This document shows positions 42,888 to 50,102 of a DNA stretch of 64,000 nucleotides, piece after piece. The notes under the pieces were generated by a model. The model had not been told where the DNA came from. It saw only the letters and a list, made by a program, of their open reading frames with translations, and ran no database searches. Origin of the DNA: a virus. A program made the translations under genes and the position numbers. The stretch is from IMG/VR virus record IMGVR_UViG_3300045125_000031, positions 37,242 through 101,241 of that record, one strand, 5' to 3'. Position 1 is the stretch's first letter. Every line of letters begins with the position of its first letter.

Positions 42888-43647
42888 TTAAGATGTTATA
42901 AGGTTTTTCTTTATTTCCTCTAATATCTGGTTTTGGCTATCTCTGCCTTCTGCTATTTCATAACGTTCTTCTAGAGTTAATCCTGGACCATCTCTTTTAA
43001 TGGATCTTAAAAATGATTGAGCCATTTCTCTAATTGTGTCAGTCATCATAAACTTTTGGAAAACTATTTTATTGTCTGTCAATGCTTGGAAATAAAATAA
43101 GTCATCTCCTTCATTAATTGTAAACTCAGTATTGTCGATAGGAACAAACCAATTTAATACAGCAGGGCGATACCATCTACCAATGTCAAACTCTCCGCTA
43201 ATTAACATAGCATTTTTTGACGGGGAAGATGGAGGGTAGTTAGGAGTCGACATCCTAATGGTTAATGGCTTATCGGCAAACATAACATAGTTAACATCAT
43301 ATATAAGATCTACATAACCATTTATGGCTGGTTTGCGAGATTGTCTGATAGTTACATTATTGCCGTAGTTGTCTAATTCTCCTACGCCTCTATGTGCAAT
43401 AGATTTTAAATACCCTTCGGGCCAAACACATTTATCGGATTTATTGGCTTTGAAGGTAAAAAGGTTTTTGAGATAAGCACCAGAGGCTGGACATCCGAAA
43501 AACCCCATATCGGCATCATCTTTGTTTTCTGGTATATTATTTACGAAATAATTCTTTACTGGCTCAGGGCTCTTTGAGAAACCATGTATCTGGGCTAGAT
43601 GGGTTTCTTAGGGATGATGACCAATAGATAGTTGTTATTTCCTTCAT
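42888..43647 (-). CDS. Uncharacterised protein (DUF6065-related layout), leaderless
   Basis: Rejoined from 43647 (MKEITTIYWSSSLRNPSSPD) and the 206-residue frame (MGFFGCPASGAYLKNLFTFK...). The segments FADKPLTIRMSTPNYPP, FDIGRWYRPAVLNWFVPIDN and INEGDDLFYFQALTD recall the DUF6065-like proteins in the oxygenase block. TATAAT at 43654-43659 (minus) is 6 nt from the ATG. Confidence 0.45.
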
Positions 43648-43650
43648 ATA

Positions 43651-43679
43651 TTGATTATAGCATTTGGCTGTGATAGAAT
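43651..43679. promoter_or_regulatory. Divergent overlapping leaderless promoters
   Basis: Plus: TTGATT 43651-43656, 17 nt, TAGAAT 43674-43679, 6 nt to ATG 43686, with TG one base before the -10. Minus: TATAAT 43654-43659, 6 nt to ATG 43647. The minus -10 overlaps the plus -35, so only one polymerase can be seated at a time. Confidence 0.7.
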
Positions 43680-43685
43680 ATATAT

Positions 43686-43886
43686 ATGGGAGACGATGTT
43701 AAGTTTAGTGACTTGTTTGATCCTAATCAGCCAAGAAGTGATAGAGATTTAATTGAGTCCCGCCTTGAAATATGCAATACGTGCGAACACTTTAATCGTC
43801 GTATGGTAAAATGTAAGAAATGTGGTTGTTTTATGAAACTTAAGACAACTTTAAGATCGGCTAAATGCCCTATAGGAAAGTGGTGA
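43686..43886 (+). CDS. Small zinc-ribbon protein, DUF6171-like, leaderless
   Basis: 66 residues with CNTCEHFNRRMVKCKKCGCF and a final CPIGKW, the same Cys spacing as the minus-strand paralogue at 37195. The transcript is predicted to begin at the ATG. It is followed 3 nt later by a second gene. Confidence 0.6.
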   Translation: MGDDVKFSDLFDPNQPRSDRDLIESRLEICNTCEHFNRRMVKCKKCGCFMKLKTTLRSAKCPIGKW

Positions 43887-43889
43887 GAG

Positions 43890-44075
43890 ATGAATAAGGA
43901 AGAAGTTATTAAGTTAATGCTTGATAGCATGAATACTGACAATAGAGAGTTGTGCAAGCAGGCTGGAATTAGTGAGTCAGATGCAGAAACACAAATTTCA
44001 CAAAGTCAACCAACCCTAATCTTTATGTTTGGTAATATATACGACAAACTAAAGACTAATGGCGTTATTGCTTAA
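43890..44075 (+). CDS. Small acidic protein, 61 residues
   Basis: MNKEEVIKLMLDSMNTDNRE to FMFGNIYDKLKTNGVIA. Helical, no membrane segment or known motif. GGTGAGAG upstream gives a weak ribosome site. Ends before a bidirectional terminator. Confidence 0.5.
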   Translation: MNKEEVIKLMLDSMNTDNRELCKQAGISESDAETQISQSQPTLIFMFGNIYDKLKTNGVIA

Positions 44076-44098
44076 TCTATTGTTTTAAAAAATAAAAA

Positions 44099-44129
44099 AT
44101 ACTCCAATAGTTATATTCTACTGGAGTAT
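44099..44129. terminator. Bidirectional intrinsic terminator
   Basis: ATACTCCA (44099-44106) pairs with TGGAGTAT (44122-44129) around a 15-nt loop, with A-rich and T-rich flanks on the two sides. It separates convergent genes ending at 44075 (+) and 44138 (-). Confidence 0.8.
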
Positions 44130-44137
44130 TATTTTAT

Positions 44138-44944
44138 TTATGCTAGTGAAATTGATTGTGAAGAAGATAACTGCTGCAATTCTGTATCAACGTTTGGGTT
44201 GATTGAAGCCTTTGCACCAGCAAGTAATTCTTCGATATGTTGGCAAACCACTGCAAACTCTTCTTCGAAAATCTTTTGAGATCTTCCAAGTCCCATTCCA
44301 GCAGTAGGTTGGTTTTCCTTTAGTGTTGCTTCGATATCATAGTTAAGAGTTGTGCACTGATAGTGTTTTGCAACATAACCATCCTTGTCAACTAAATACT
44401 TTTCAAAGTTACCGCCCATCCAGTCACCATTGTCAAAACCTAGGTTAAGCCAATGTGAGTAATAGTCTTGAGACTCTGTTGGTGTGTTTTCAGCAATATT
44501 TTTTGCCTTAAATTGTCTTTGATGATCTTGTATTGTTAGATATAGATCATGTGGAGGAAGGTTTTCTTTTCCTAATCCATTGATACCAGGAGTTTCGCTA
44601 ACCTTGTCATGTGGGACAGATCCTACCATTTCAGAAAAACCAAATGTTGTTCCATAAACATCTTTTCCATATGCCTGTGAGTCAGCACCACATGTAATAC
44701 CTTCTGACCACTTACCCTTTGTAATTCCAGGACCACAGTAATCATTTGTTGGGATAGCAATTACTTGGAATCCTTGATCACCATATTTGTCCTGAAGCAT
44801 TTGTAAAACTTCCATTTGATTTGCGTTACCGCAGCCAACTGTTGTGTTAGCGATTAGGGTTACTTTACCCTTATATTGATTTAGAAACCCAGGAGTACCT
44901 TCTGCTGAATTTAAGTCAATGTCGTATATAGATTTTAGTGTCAT
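44138..44944 (-). CDS. Glutathione peroxidase-like protein
   Basis: Intact, 268 residues. VTLIANTTVGCGNANQMEVL carries the peroxidatic Cys. VIAIPTNDYCGPG and NFEKYLVDKDGYVAKHY are the other GPx landmarks. It is much longer than the usual 160-180 residues because of a mid-protein insertion (about residues 85-170) and a C-terminal helical tail. It reduces peroxides using thiol donors. Start behind GAGGGGGG. Confidence 0.75.
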   Translation of the reverse strand: MTLKSIYDIDLNSAEGTPGFLNQYKGKVTLIANTTVGCGNANQMEVLQMLQDKYGDQGFQVIAIPTNDYCGPGITKGKWSEGITCGADSQAYGKDVYGTTFGFSEMVGSVPHDKVSETPGINGLGKENLPPHDLYLTIQDHQRQFKAKNIAENTPTESQDYYSHWLNLGFDNGDWMGGNFEKYLVDKDGYVAKHYQCTTLNYDIEATLKENQPTAGMGLGRSQKIFEEEFAVVCQHIEELLAGAKASINPNVDTELQQLSSSQSISLA

Positions 44945-44965
44945 TTATGACCCCCCTCATTTTTA

Positions 44966-45085
44966 TTAAGATTCTTGTACATTTACTTCAGGCTGTGCTT
45001 CTGCCGAAGTATCTGGCTTTGATCTATGAGGATCTGTACATGTGCAGCCAGCGCAGCACTTCTGTTCTAATGATAATTCTGTCAT
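44966..45085 (-). CDS. Cys-rich small protein, leaderless or SD-led
   Basis: 39 residues, MTELSLEQKCCAGCTCTDPH, with a CCxxCxC cluster. TATAAT at 45092-45097 is 6 nt before the ATG, yet AGGAG is also present just upstream. It lies before the peroxidase-like gene and could share a redox or metal role. Confidence 0.45.
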   Translation of the reverse strand: MTELSLEQKCCAGCTCTDPHRSKPDTSAEAQPEVNVQES

Positions 45086-45112
45086 GATCGTATTATATCT
45101 CCTTATTTTGAT

Positions 45113-45292
45113 TTAGGAGCATTCAGTACAACACTCCTCTTTGAATAGTTTGAGTGCCAAACCATCATTTTCGGGTCTGCCTAAGTCTTCCCAGAATTTC
45201 TCTCTGCTCATGGCATCAGTTTCTACTATCTTGCCTGATTCAAAGTTTGCCTCATTATCCCAGGCGTTTTCTAGATTATCTAAGATTCCCAT
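45113..45292 (-). CDS. Small acidic protein with C-terminal Cys, leaderless
   Basis: 59 residues, MGILDNLENAWDNEANFESG to LFKEECCTECS. TATAAT at 45300-45305 lies 7 nt before the ATG. The terminal CCxxC echoes the downstream Cys-rich peptide. Confidence 0.5.
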   Translation of the reverse strand: MGILDNLENAWDNEANFESGKIVETDAMSREKFWEDLGRPENDGLALKLFKEECCTECS

Positions 45293-45407
45293 GCTATTTA
45301 TTATACACTAAATCTGAAAAATTTTTTAAATTCCGTTTTCAGGAAAATCTGAATATTTTGCTAAAGTGTATGATACGGAAAATAAAAAGAATAATAACAA
45401 AATAATA

Positions 45408-45427
45408 GTGAGCACATTTTTGCCCAC
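45408..45427 (-). terminator. Probable terminator of the 46098-45449 operon
   Basis: TGCCCAC and GTGAGCA pair over 7 bp with one wobble. On the minus strand the hairpin is followed by a T-rich stretch. Confidence 0.5.
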
Positions 45428-45448
45428 GATCTTTTTGTTACATTGAGT

Positions 45449-45645
45449 TTATTCTAACTCATGCCTTGGCTTCTTGCCTACTATCCACCCATTGTGTATT
45501 CCTACAAGGGGTGCGTCAATACATACAGCAACCCCTCCGTCAATTGTGTTGGAAAGAAACCGATAAACTTATCTACCGCTTGCTTGCTATAAAACGGGAT
45601 AGTCTTGCTCTCACCCGTTACTGTTGTTAGTTTTACTTGTATCAT
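45449..45645 (-). CDS. Small protein, paralogue of 46723, frameshifted
   Basis: MIQVKLTTVTGESKTIPFYS, then KQAVDKFIGFFPTQL; after a shift it reads GVAVCIDAPLVGIHNGWIV. The first half matches the plus-strand gene at 46723 (MITLTLTSYNGNTKKMPFYT), so the two divergent operons share a gene. Behind TAGGAGAAAATAACA. Confidence 0.5.
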
Positions 45646-45772
45646 TGTTATTTTCTCCTAATTCTATTCTATCATTTATTTTGCCGTAATGTGAGCGGTC
45701 ATAGTTAGCAATAGTGCCTCCACTCAATAGGTGAGCCTTTCTCCTTAGTTGCTCCTCGCTATACCCCGCCAC
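45611..45772 (-). CDS. Small protein, 53 residues, GTG start
   Basis: AGYSEEQLRRKAHLLSGGTI continuing to NDTSKTNNSNG. The GTG overlaps the previous TAG (TAGTG), and the last 35 bases overlap the next gene. No recognised domain. Confidence 0.4.
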   Translation of the reverse strand: MAGYSEEQLRRKAHLLSGGTIANYDRSHYGKINDRIELGENNNDTSKTNNSNG

Positions 45773-45882
45773 TATAACACGCACTCGCAAGGTTCGATAG
45801 CGTAATCTTCGTTATCGCCATAAAAAATAATTCCTCTGCCTGAGCAGGTATCGCAGTCTATAATTTGTAGTGAGTTTATCAT
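45772..45882 (-). CDS. Mini zinc-finger protein, 36 residues
   Basis: LQIIDCDTCSGRGIIFYGDN then AIEPCECVL. CxxCxGRG with a distant CxC is like a single DnaJ-type zinc finger half. It is analogous to the CKLCSGIGYEG protein at 49293 on the other strand. Confidence 0.45.
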   Translation of the reverse strand: MINSLQIIDCDTCSGRGIIFYGDNEDYAIEPCECVL

Positions 45883-45967
45883 TTGATAACCTTCTTCTTT
45901 TTTTATCTAATAATTCTATTCTATACTATGGGACTGACAAAAAGAGGGTCTATTTGCCAATGTCTGA

Positions 45968-45983
45968 TGTGACTTAGGTCACG
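45968..45983. promoter_or_regulatory. Crp/GlxR-like palindrome
   Basis: TGTGA-N6-TCACG overlapping the stop of the 39-residue membrane gene and upstream of the 45882 gene. A clear -35/-10 pair behind it is not obvious. Confidence 0.5.
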
Positions 45984-46098
45984 CTCCAAAGATGAAGCAT
46001 AGGGTAATCGCTAAGCCTACGCCTATAAAGGCTCCAATAGGTCCCGCTACATCTGCGTATGTGTCTAACCAGTCGATGATTGCTGTAAATGGATTCAT
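45979..46098 (-). CDS. Small membrane protein, 39 residues
   Basis: PFTAIIDWLDTYADVAGPIG leads into AFIGVGLAITLCFIFGA, one hydrophobic helix. Behind GAAAGGG. First gene of the leftward small-gene operon. Confidence 0.5.
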   Translation of the reverse strand: MNPFTAIIDWLDTYADVAGPIGAFIGVGLAITLCFIFGA

Positions 46099-46147
46099 TT
46101 TGTATCCCTTTCGTTTAGTAGTTATACTTTAACTATCTAATACTGGA

Positions 46148-46342
46148 AGTATAACAGATAGGACTGACAAAATCAACTCTCAGCACGGCGTGTCGTATGT
46201 GATTTAGCCCACATTGCCTAGGAAAAAGTTATCCACAGGTCAGACCATTCATGTGTGGATAACTTATGTGACCTTTATCACAAAAATAGTTTTCCGACAC
46301 GCCCGAAAAACAGGCAAAAATGTCAGACCCCTGTGTTAGACT
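46148..46342. promoter_or_regulatory. Divergent early promoter region
   Basis: Minus promoter TATACT 46148-46153, 17 nt, TTGATT 46171-46176. Plus -10 TAGACT 46337-46342 with a poor -35. Between them are Crp-like palindromes at 46198-46213 and a perfect TGTGA-N6-TCACA at 46267-46282, CCTAGG at 46217-46222, DnaA boxes in opposite orientation at 46229-46237 and 46254-46262, and GGCGTGTCG at 46187 (+) and 46295 (-). Confidence 0.65.
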
Positions 46343-46378
46343 TACAGAGTAAGATAAACAAAAGAAAGGTGGTCTAAA

Positions 46379-46559
46379 ATGACTACACTAACAAATAACA
46401 ATGTGCCGAGAGCACAACCCTATGAAATCTGCTATCTCAGAAATCGGAGATGAGCAATTTACTTTCTGTCAAGATTGTGAAAATAACATTGAGCGTTGGT
46501 ATGACGATACTGACCCTGAGCGTCTACCTATGTGGACAGATTGGAAAGTGTCTAAATGA
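46379..46559 (+). CDS. Small zinc-like protein, frameshifted once
   Basis: MTTLTNNNVPRAQP joins, after one shift, to EIGDEQFTFCQDCENNIERW and ends MWTDWKVSK. One CxxC. Behind AAGAAAGGTGG. First gene of a rightward operon of six coupled genes. Confidence 0.5.
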
Positions 46560-46723
46560 TAACACAATACATTGACCAAAACGAGTTTTATCTTATCAAA
46601 GATGAACAGCGTTTCTGTTGTGGCGAAAGCCAATTCCGCTATGTGTGTAAAGCGCATGGTGAGGCAATGGGTTGCTACTATTGCGAGTTTAACTATGATG
46701 AGAATTGCGAGGAACAACACTAA
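46556..46723 (+). CDS. Cys-rich protein, 55 residues
   Basis: DQNEFYLIKDEQRFCCGESQ to GCYYCEFNYDENCEEQH. CC and CxxC/His residues suggest a small zinc site. Overlaps both neighbours (ATGA, TAATG). Confidence 0.5.
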   Translation: MITQYIDQNEFYLIKDEQRFCCGESQFRYVCKAHGEAMGCYYCEFNYDENCEEQH

Positions 46724-46899
46724 TGATAACTCTTACACTTACCTCCTATAATGGCAATACTAAGAAAATGCCTTTCTATACAGAAAAGCAAGTGCGTAGT
46801 TTTATTTCTGCGCTACCCTCACACCTTAACAAAACAACTTCGCTAAAAGTAGAGTGTGACCTATTAGCAATTAGCGGAACAATTAGAGGAGAAAACTAA
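46723..46899 (+). CDS. Small protein, paralogue of 45449
   Basis: 58 residues from the ATG at 46723, chosen over the upstream in-frame ATG because of the TAATG coupling. ITLTLTSYNGNTKKMPFYTE, then KQVRSFISALPSHL. See the minus-strand copy at 45449-45645. Confidence 0.55.
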   Translation: MITLTLTSYNGNTKKMPFYTEKQVRSFISALPSHLNKTTSLKVECDLLAISGTIRGEN

Positions 46900-47060
46900 T
46901 GATAACTAACTATGAAATGACACAAGAGATAAAGTCTCTTGCTACTAAGCACTATGGTGACAATGACCTTGCATGGATGTGGGGATGTGCTCAAGCACTA
47001 CTTACCGCAACACAATTAGAGTTAATTCTTGGAATACTAAAAGATAAGGAGGTTCAGTAA
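46899..47060 (+). CDS. Small helical protein, 53 residues
   Basis: MITNYEMTQEIKSLATKHYG to LELILGILKDKEVQ. Hydrophobic and acidic helices, no motif recognised. Coupled by TAATG at both ends. Confidence 0.5.
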   Translation: MITNYEMTQEIKSLATKHYGDNDLAWMWGCAQALLTATQLELILGILKDKEVQ

Positions 47061-47197
47061 TGCAAAAGTTTATTTATTCTATTGCCGTTGAGGTAATTGC
47101 TGAGGATCAAGATGAAGCAACTTGGCGTATCTATAATACAAATCTAAGCGAACTAAAAACAGATTGCTTTGAGATTGAAATTGAGGAAATTGACTAA
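47060..47197 (+). CDS. Small acidic protein, 45 residues
   Basis: MQKFIYSIAVEVIAEDQDEA then TWRIYNTNLSELKTD. A ferredoxin-like beta-alpha pattern is possible. TAATG coupling on both sides; GGAGGTTCAGTA upstream. Confidence 0.5.
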   Translation: MQKFIYSIAVEVIAEDQDEATWRIYNTNLSELKTDCFEIEIEEID

Positions 47198-47283
47198 TGA
47201 AAACACTTCAAGAAAAATTAGACGAAGTTGCAAAAGAATTAGAGCCAATACTTTGGGATCTACTTGATGAAATTGAAAAATAA
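47197..47283 (+). CDS. Very small acidic protein, 28 residues
   Basis: TLQEKLDEVAKELEPILWDL, a single amphipathic helix. Last gene of the operon, coupled by TAATG. Confidence 0.45.
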   Translation: MKTLQEKLDEVAKELEPILWDLLDEIEK

Positions 47284-47297
47284 AAATAAATAAAAAG

Positions 47298-47324
47298 TTT
47301 TTTGCAAAATAAAATTGCAAAAAA
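47298..47324 (+). terminator. Intrinsic terminator
   Basis: TTTTTTGCAA and TTGCAAAAAA are a perfect 10-bp inverted repeat with a 7-nt loop, symmetric enough to act in both directions. It follows the last gene of the 46379 operon. Confidence 0.65.
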
Positions 47325-47326
47325 TT

Positions 47327-47449
47327 CCTAGGCAATTTTCCTAGCGTGTCGTCCACAGGCTGTGGATAACTAATGTGTTTAAGGTCACACTTTTATTTCC
47401 CCGAAATACGGCGTGTCGATTTGACTTTTTGAGATTTTTGTGTTAAACT
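47327..47449 (+). promoter_or_regulatory. Modular promoter cassette
   Basis: CCTAGG 47327-47332, DnaA box 47361-47369, Crp-like palindrome 47374-47389 (TGTGT-N6-TCACA), GGCGTGTCG 47410-47418, then TTGACT 47421-47426, 17 nt, TAAACT 47444-47449. The palindrome centre is about 75 nt upstream of the expected start. Confidence 0.75.
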
Positions 47450-47485
47450 ATCCATAGTTAAAAAATAAAGAAAGGATAACTAAAA

Positions 47486-47575
47486 ATGGACTATTTAGAC
47501 TATTTAGACGAAATCTACGAGGAATTAGTAGATGAATTCGGTCATGAAATCGAATCAAATTGTATCCATGAGTGA
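47486..47575 (+). CDS. Very small acidic protein, 29 residues
   Basis: MDYLDYLDEIYEELVDEFGH then EIESNCIHE, behind AAAGGATAAC. Its stop lies in the next Crp-like palindrome. Strong acidity could suggest a DNA mimic or peptide regulator, but this is speculation. Confidence 0.45.
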   Translation: MDYLDYLDEIYEELVDEFGHEIESNCIHE

Positions 47576-47656
47576 TACAAATCACACGCCCTGAGCGTCT
47601 CATTATTTGAGAATACTCGTGGGTAACTTGAAAAAATAACAAAAAAATGAAATAAT
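47571..47656 (+). promoter_or_regulatory. Crp-like palindrome and promoter
   Basis: AGTGA-N6-TCACA at 47571-47586, then TTGAAA 47628-47633, 17 nt, AATAAT 47651-47656. The centre of the palindrome is about 85 nt from the expected start. Confidence 0.5.
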
Positions 47657-47688
47657 AGAATTATTAGAAACTAAGAAAGGTGGCAACT

Positions 47689-47890
47689 ATGTCAGCCAAT
47701 TTATACACTATCGAAAACCTACTCGTAGGAAAAATCTATCGCTCAAAAATCTTTGACGGGTGAAATCGTTTCAGCAGAGCCACACCCTGAAGCCGTATGG
47801 TATGACGGCGCAGAGGCTTATCGTGTAGAGGTAAGAAATGAAAATGGCGGTTATACCTATCGCTCAGTAGCAGTAAAGGTTGGTGACTAA
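47689..47890 (+). CDS. Small beta (KOW/SH3-like) protein, frameshifted once
   Basis: SANLYTIENLLVGKIYRSK, then after a shift TGEIVSAEPHPEAVWYDGAE and YTYRSVAVKVGD. Layout matches the paralogous proteins at 51469 and 52255 (YxxGDLxTSxKxxVTGxI). Confidence 0.45.
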
Positions 47891-48006
47891 TGAAACTACA
47901 TGAATTTCAAGAATTAGTAAAGTCGCAACGCCAAGCGCAACAATTGACAAACTTAGAGAAAATCGCTAAAATTGTAGAAACAACAAAAGAAAAGGAAATT
48001 AACTAA
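47890..48006 (+). CDS. Small helical protein, 38 residues
   Basis: MKLHEFQELVKSQRQAQQLT then NLEKIAKIVETTKEKEIN, a basic amphipathic helix pair. TAATG coupling. Confidence 0.5.
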   Translation: MKLHEFQELVKSQRQAQQLTNLEKIAKIVETTKEKEIN

Positions 48007-48254
48007 TGACTACATACACAGACTACCCATTCAATGCTCAAGGAATAAATTTTATTTCACGAGTACATACAGACTCACCATTCGCACGACAGATTGCTGA
48101 TTTGCCAGCAGGCGTATTTGAAACAATGAACATTCAAGCAGTTTCAGATTTAATGAATTTATCAACTTTCACACTTGATGAAATTAAATCAGAATTGGAC
48201 CGAGTAAATGAGGGCGGAACTCATGCGTTTATTTTGTTAGGAGAAAATAACTAA
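48006..48254 (+). CDS. Uncharacterised protein, 82 residues
   Basis: MTTYTDYPFNAQGINFISRV, then LMNLSTFTLDEIKSELDRVN. Intact; no domain recognised. TAATG coupling at both ends. Confidence 0.5.
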   Translation: MTTYTDYPFNAQGINFISRVHTDSPFARQIADLPAGVFETMNIQAVSDLMNLSTFTLDEIKSELDRVNEGGTHAFILLGENN

Positions 48255-48446
48255 TGATGACACGAAAAGACTATGTCCAAACTTCAAACATTCTAAAAGG
48301 ATTTAGCGAGGAAATTCATCCCGCAGTCTTTGAGGATTTAGTAGAGGAATTCTCTCAATACTTTCAAGCAGATAACGAGCGATTTGATAAAGCAAAATTC
48401 GAAAAAGGCTTGCGGTGTTGATGAGTTAGGATTGATAGACGCATGA
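48254..48446 (+). CDS. Small helical protein, frameshifted near its end
   Basis: MMTRKDYVQTSNILKGFSEE, then VFEDLVEEFSQYFQADNERF. After a shift near 48410 it ends ACGVDELGLIDA. The layout resembles small actinophage proteins of unknown role. Confidence 0.5.
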
Positions 48447-48538
48447 ACAGATTTTTAACTTCCCTTGTTCAATTATTTTTGTGGCTTCCAATTTTATTTA
48501 TAATTTATTCAGAAATAAAATCAAGAAAACAAAACTAA
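48443..48538 (+). CDS. Single-pass membrane peptide, 31 residues
   Basis: FLTSLVQLFLWLPILFIIYS followed by a basic tail. Overlaps the previous stop (ATGA). Membrane location is predicted; function unknown. Confidence 0.45.
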   Translation: MNRFLTSLVQLFLWLPILFIIYSEIKSRKQN

Positions 48539-48544
48539 AAAAAT

Positions 48545-48696
48545 CCTGAGCATGATCTAAAACTGCTCAAATTTTTCCTAGGCCGTTTTCCACAAGGTCA
48601 GACTAAGTTATCCACAGGTCATTTAAGATGTGATCAAAAACACACCCAGATTTTACGGCGTGTCGTTTTGATTTTGTCAGTACAAAATGATAGACT
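48545..48696 (+). promoter_or_regulatory. Full modular cassette: hairpin, CCTAGG, DnaA box, palindrome, promoter
   Basis: Covarying hairpin GAGCA...TGCTC within 48545-48582, CCTAGG 48577-48582, DnaA box 48608-48616, Crp-like palindrome 48629-48644, GGCGTGTCG 48657-48665, TTGATT 48668-48673, 17 nt, TAGACT 48691-48696. This is the most complete example of the repeated intergenic design. Confidence 0.75.
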
Positions 48697-48727
48697 TACG
48701 GAGTAAGAATAAAGAAAGGAAACTCAA

Positions 48728-49226
48728 ATGGGTTTAGACATGTATCTTAGTGCTAAGAAGCACTTTGCCAAGATTAATTGGCAAGCATTACAGGCTAATG
48801 ATGAACTATCTTATAATTCACCTGAAGCCGTTTTCCGTCAATTTAATGATTTAATGGAATTGACACAATTATCCTAATGTTGCAACAGACATCTATGGAG
48901 CAACAGTAGAAGTCACTTGTGCTTATTGGCGCAAGGCTAATCAAATTCATGCTTGGTTTGTAAGAGAAATACAAAAGGGTAATGATAACTGCGGTGAATA
49001 CTATGTATCACAAGACCAACTAAAGCAATTGCGTGACCTATGCCAAAAGGCATTGGATAATCGTGACCCTAATCTATTGCCACCACAAGAAGGATTTTTC
49101 TTTGGTGGAACAGACATTGACGAATGGTATTGGCAAGACCTAAAGAATACTATTGCCCAATTGGACAGGATTTTTGCCCTGCCTCAATTGTCCGATTTGT
49201 CCTTTTCCTACAGTTCTTCATGGTAG
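48728..49226 (+). CDS. Phage protein of the GLDMYL type, frameshifted once
   Basis: MGLDMYLSAKKHFAKINWQA, then EVTCAYWRKANQIHAWFVRE, with PNLLPPQEGFFFGGTDIDEW and YYWQDLKNTI-like sequence near the end. The GLDMYL start is shared by many phage proteins of unknown function. About 165 residues; shift near 48870. Confidence 0.6.
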
Positions 49227-49239
49227 GGAGCGTGTCGGG

Positions 49240-49268
49240 TTGAAAATGTCAGCCCGACATGATAGGAT
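49240..49268 (+). promoter_or_regulatory. Promoter with GGCGTGTCG-type box
   Basis: AGCGTGTCG at 49229-49237, 2 nt, TTGAAA 49240-49245, 17 nt, TAGGAT 49263-49268. The 2-nt gap between box and -35 is the same as in the cassettes at 47410 and 48657. Confidence 0.65.
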
Positions 49269-49292
49269 TTATTTATAAAGAAAGGAAATAAT

Positions 49293-49586
49293 ATGAATAA
49301 GAAAAAAGCACTTGAAACTATTGCTAATTGTAAATTATGTAGTGGTATTGGCTATGAAGGTTGGGCGCATGGCGAGGATTTTGATATTGAGTGGTGTGAT
49401 TGTAACCCTGAACAACTAACACCAGAATTAGGATATACCTATCCTGAAAGAGATACTTGTATCGGTTGTAATGAAAATGGAGTATCGTGGGACGAACTCT
49501 ATTGCTACACTTGCTATCTTGCTAATAATGCTGAGATAGATTATACTCAGATTGACCAATTATTTATAACACAGGAGGCTAACTAA
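49293..49586 (+). CDS. Zinc-finger protein with DnaJ-like Cys motifs
   Basis: 97 residues. NCKLCSGIGYEGWAHGEDFD, EWCDCNPEQ, CIGCNENGVSWDELYCYTCY: four CxxC or CxC pairs, enough for two zinc ions. Behind AAAGGAAATAAT. Possibly a regulator or chaperone-type adaptor. Confidence 0.55.
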   Translation: MNKKKALETIANCKLCSGIGYEGWAHGEDFDIEWCDCNPEQLTPELGYTYPERDTCIGCNENGVSWDELYCYTCYLANNAEIDYTQIDQLFITQEAN

Positions 49587-49885
49587 TGGGAAGCAATATG
49601 GCAACAGAAATGGCAGATGGTACTCTAAGCGATTTAGGTATTAACTTAACTATTGAACAACAGATAGGGATACACCTATCGTCTAATCACTACCCGCCCG
49701 TACCCGCTATCATGATACCTGCTTGTATTGAGGCTATCGATGCCGTTAATGACGCAGGGCTGTGGGATTTAGATATTCAGATGCCTGAAGGCGTATCTTA
49801 TAAGGGTTTGACTACTGCCCCAGCATGGGCTATTATTGAACAACACCACCTAAATGCTTGGATTATCGAAAGAGAGGAATACTAA
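49586..49885 (+). CDS. Uncharacterised protein, 99 residues
   Basis: NMATEMADGTLSDLGINLTI, then HYPPVPAIMIPACIEAIDAV. The pattern (class I holdase-like, small molecule or partner unknown) is seen in other phages beside zinc-finger genes. TAATG coupling. Confidence 0.5.
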   Translation: MGSNMATEMADGTLSDLGINLTIEQQIGIHLSSNHYPPVPAIMIPACIEAIDAVNDAGLWDLDIQMPEGVSYKGLTTAPAWAIIEQHHLNAWIIEREEY

Positions 49886-49886
49886 G

Positions 49887-50102
49887 ATGGAATACTTATA
49901 CTCAGTAACTTGTACCTATGACGGAGAGGCTACACCTCGTTGGATTGGTAGATTTAGCGATTGTCTATCTGCCGTTGAAAGTTATCAAAAGTTTGTTGAT
50001 TGGGGAACTGCCGTAGAATACTCAACAATTAACTTATCAGAACCTAATGGCAAAATGCACACTAAGGTATTTAATAAAAATGGAAATGTAAGTATGCGTT
50101 AA
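49887..50102 (+). CDS. Uncharacterised protein, 71 residues
   Basis: MEYLYSVTCTYDGEATPRWI then GRFSDCLSAVESYQKFVDWG. The ATG at 49887 is preferred to the longer frame because it follows the previous stop by two bases. Confidence 0.5.
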   Translation: MEYLYSVTCTYDGEATPRWIGRFSDCLSAVESYQKFVDWGTAVEYSTINLSEPNGKMHTKVFNKNGNVSMR

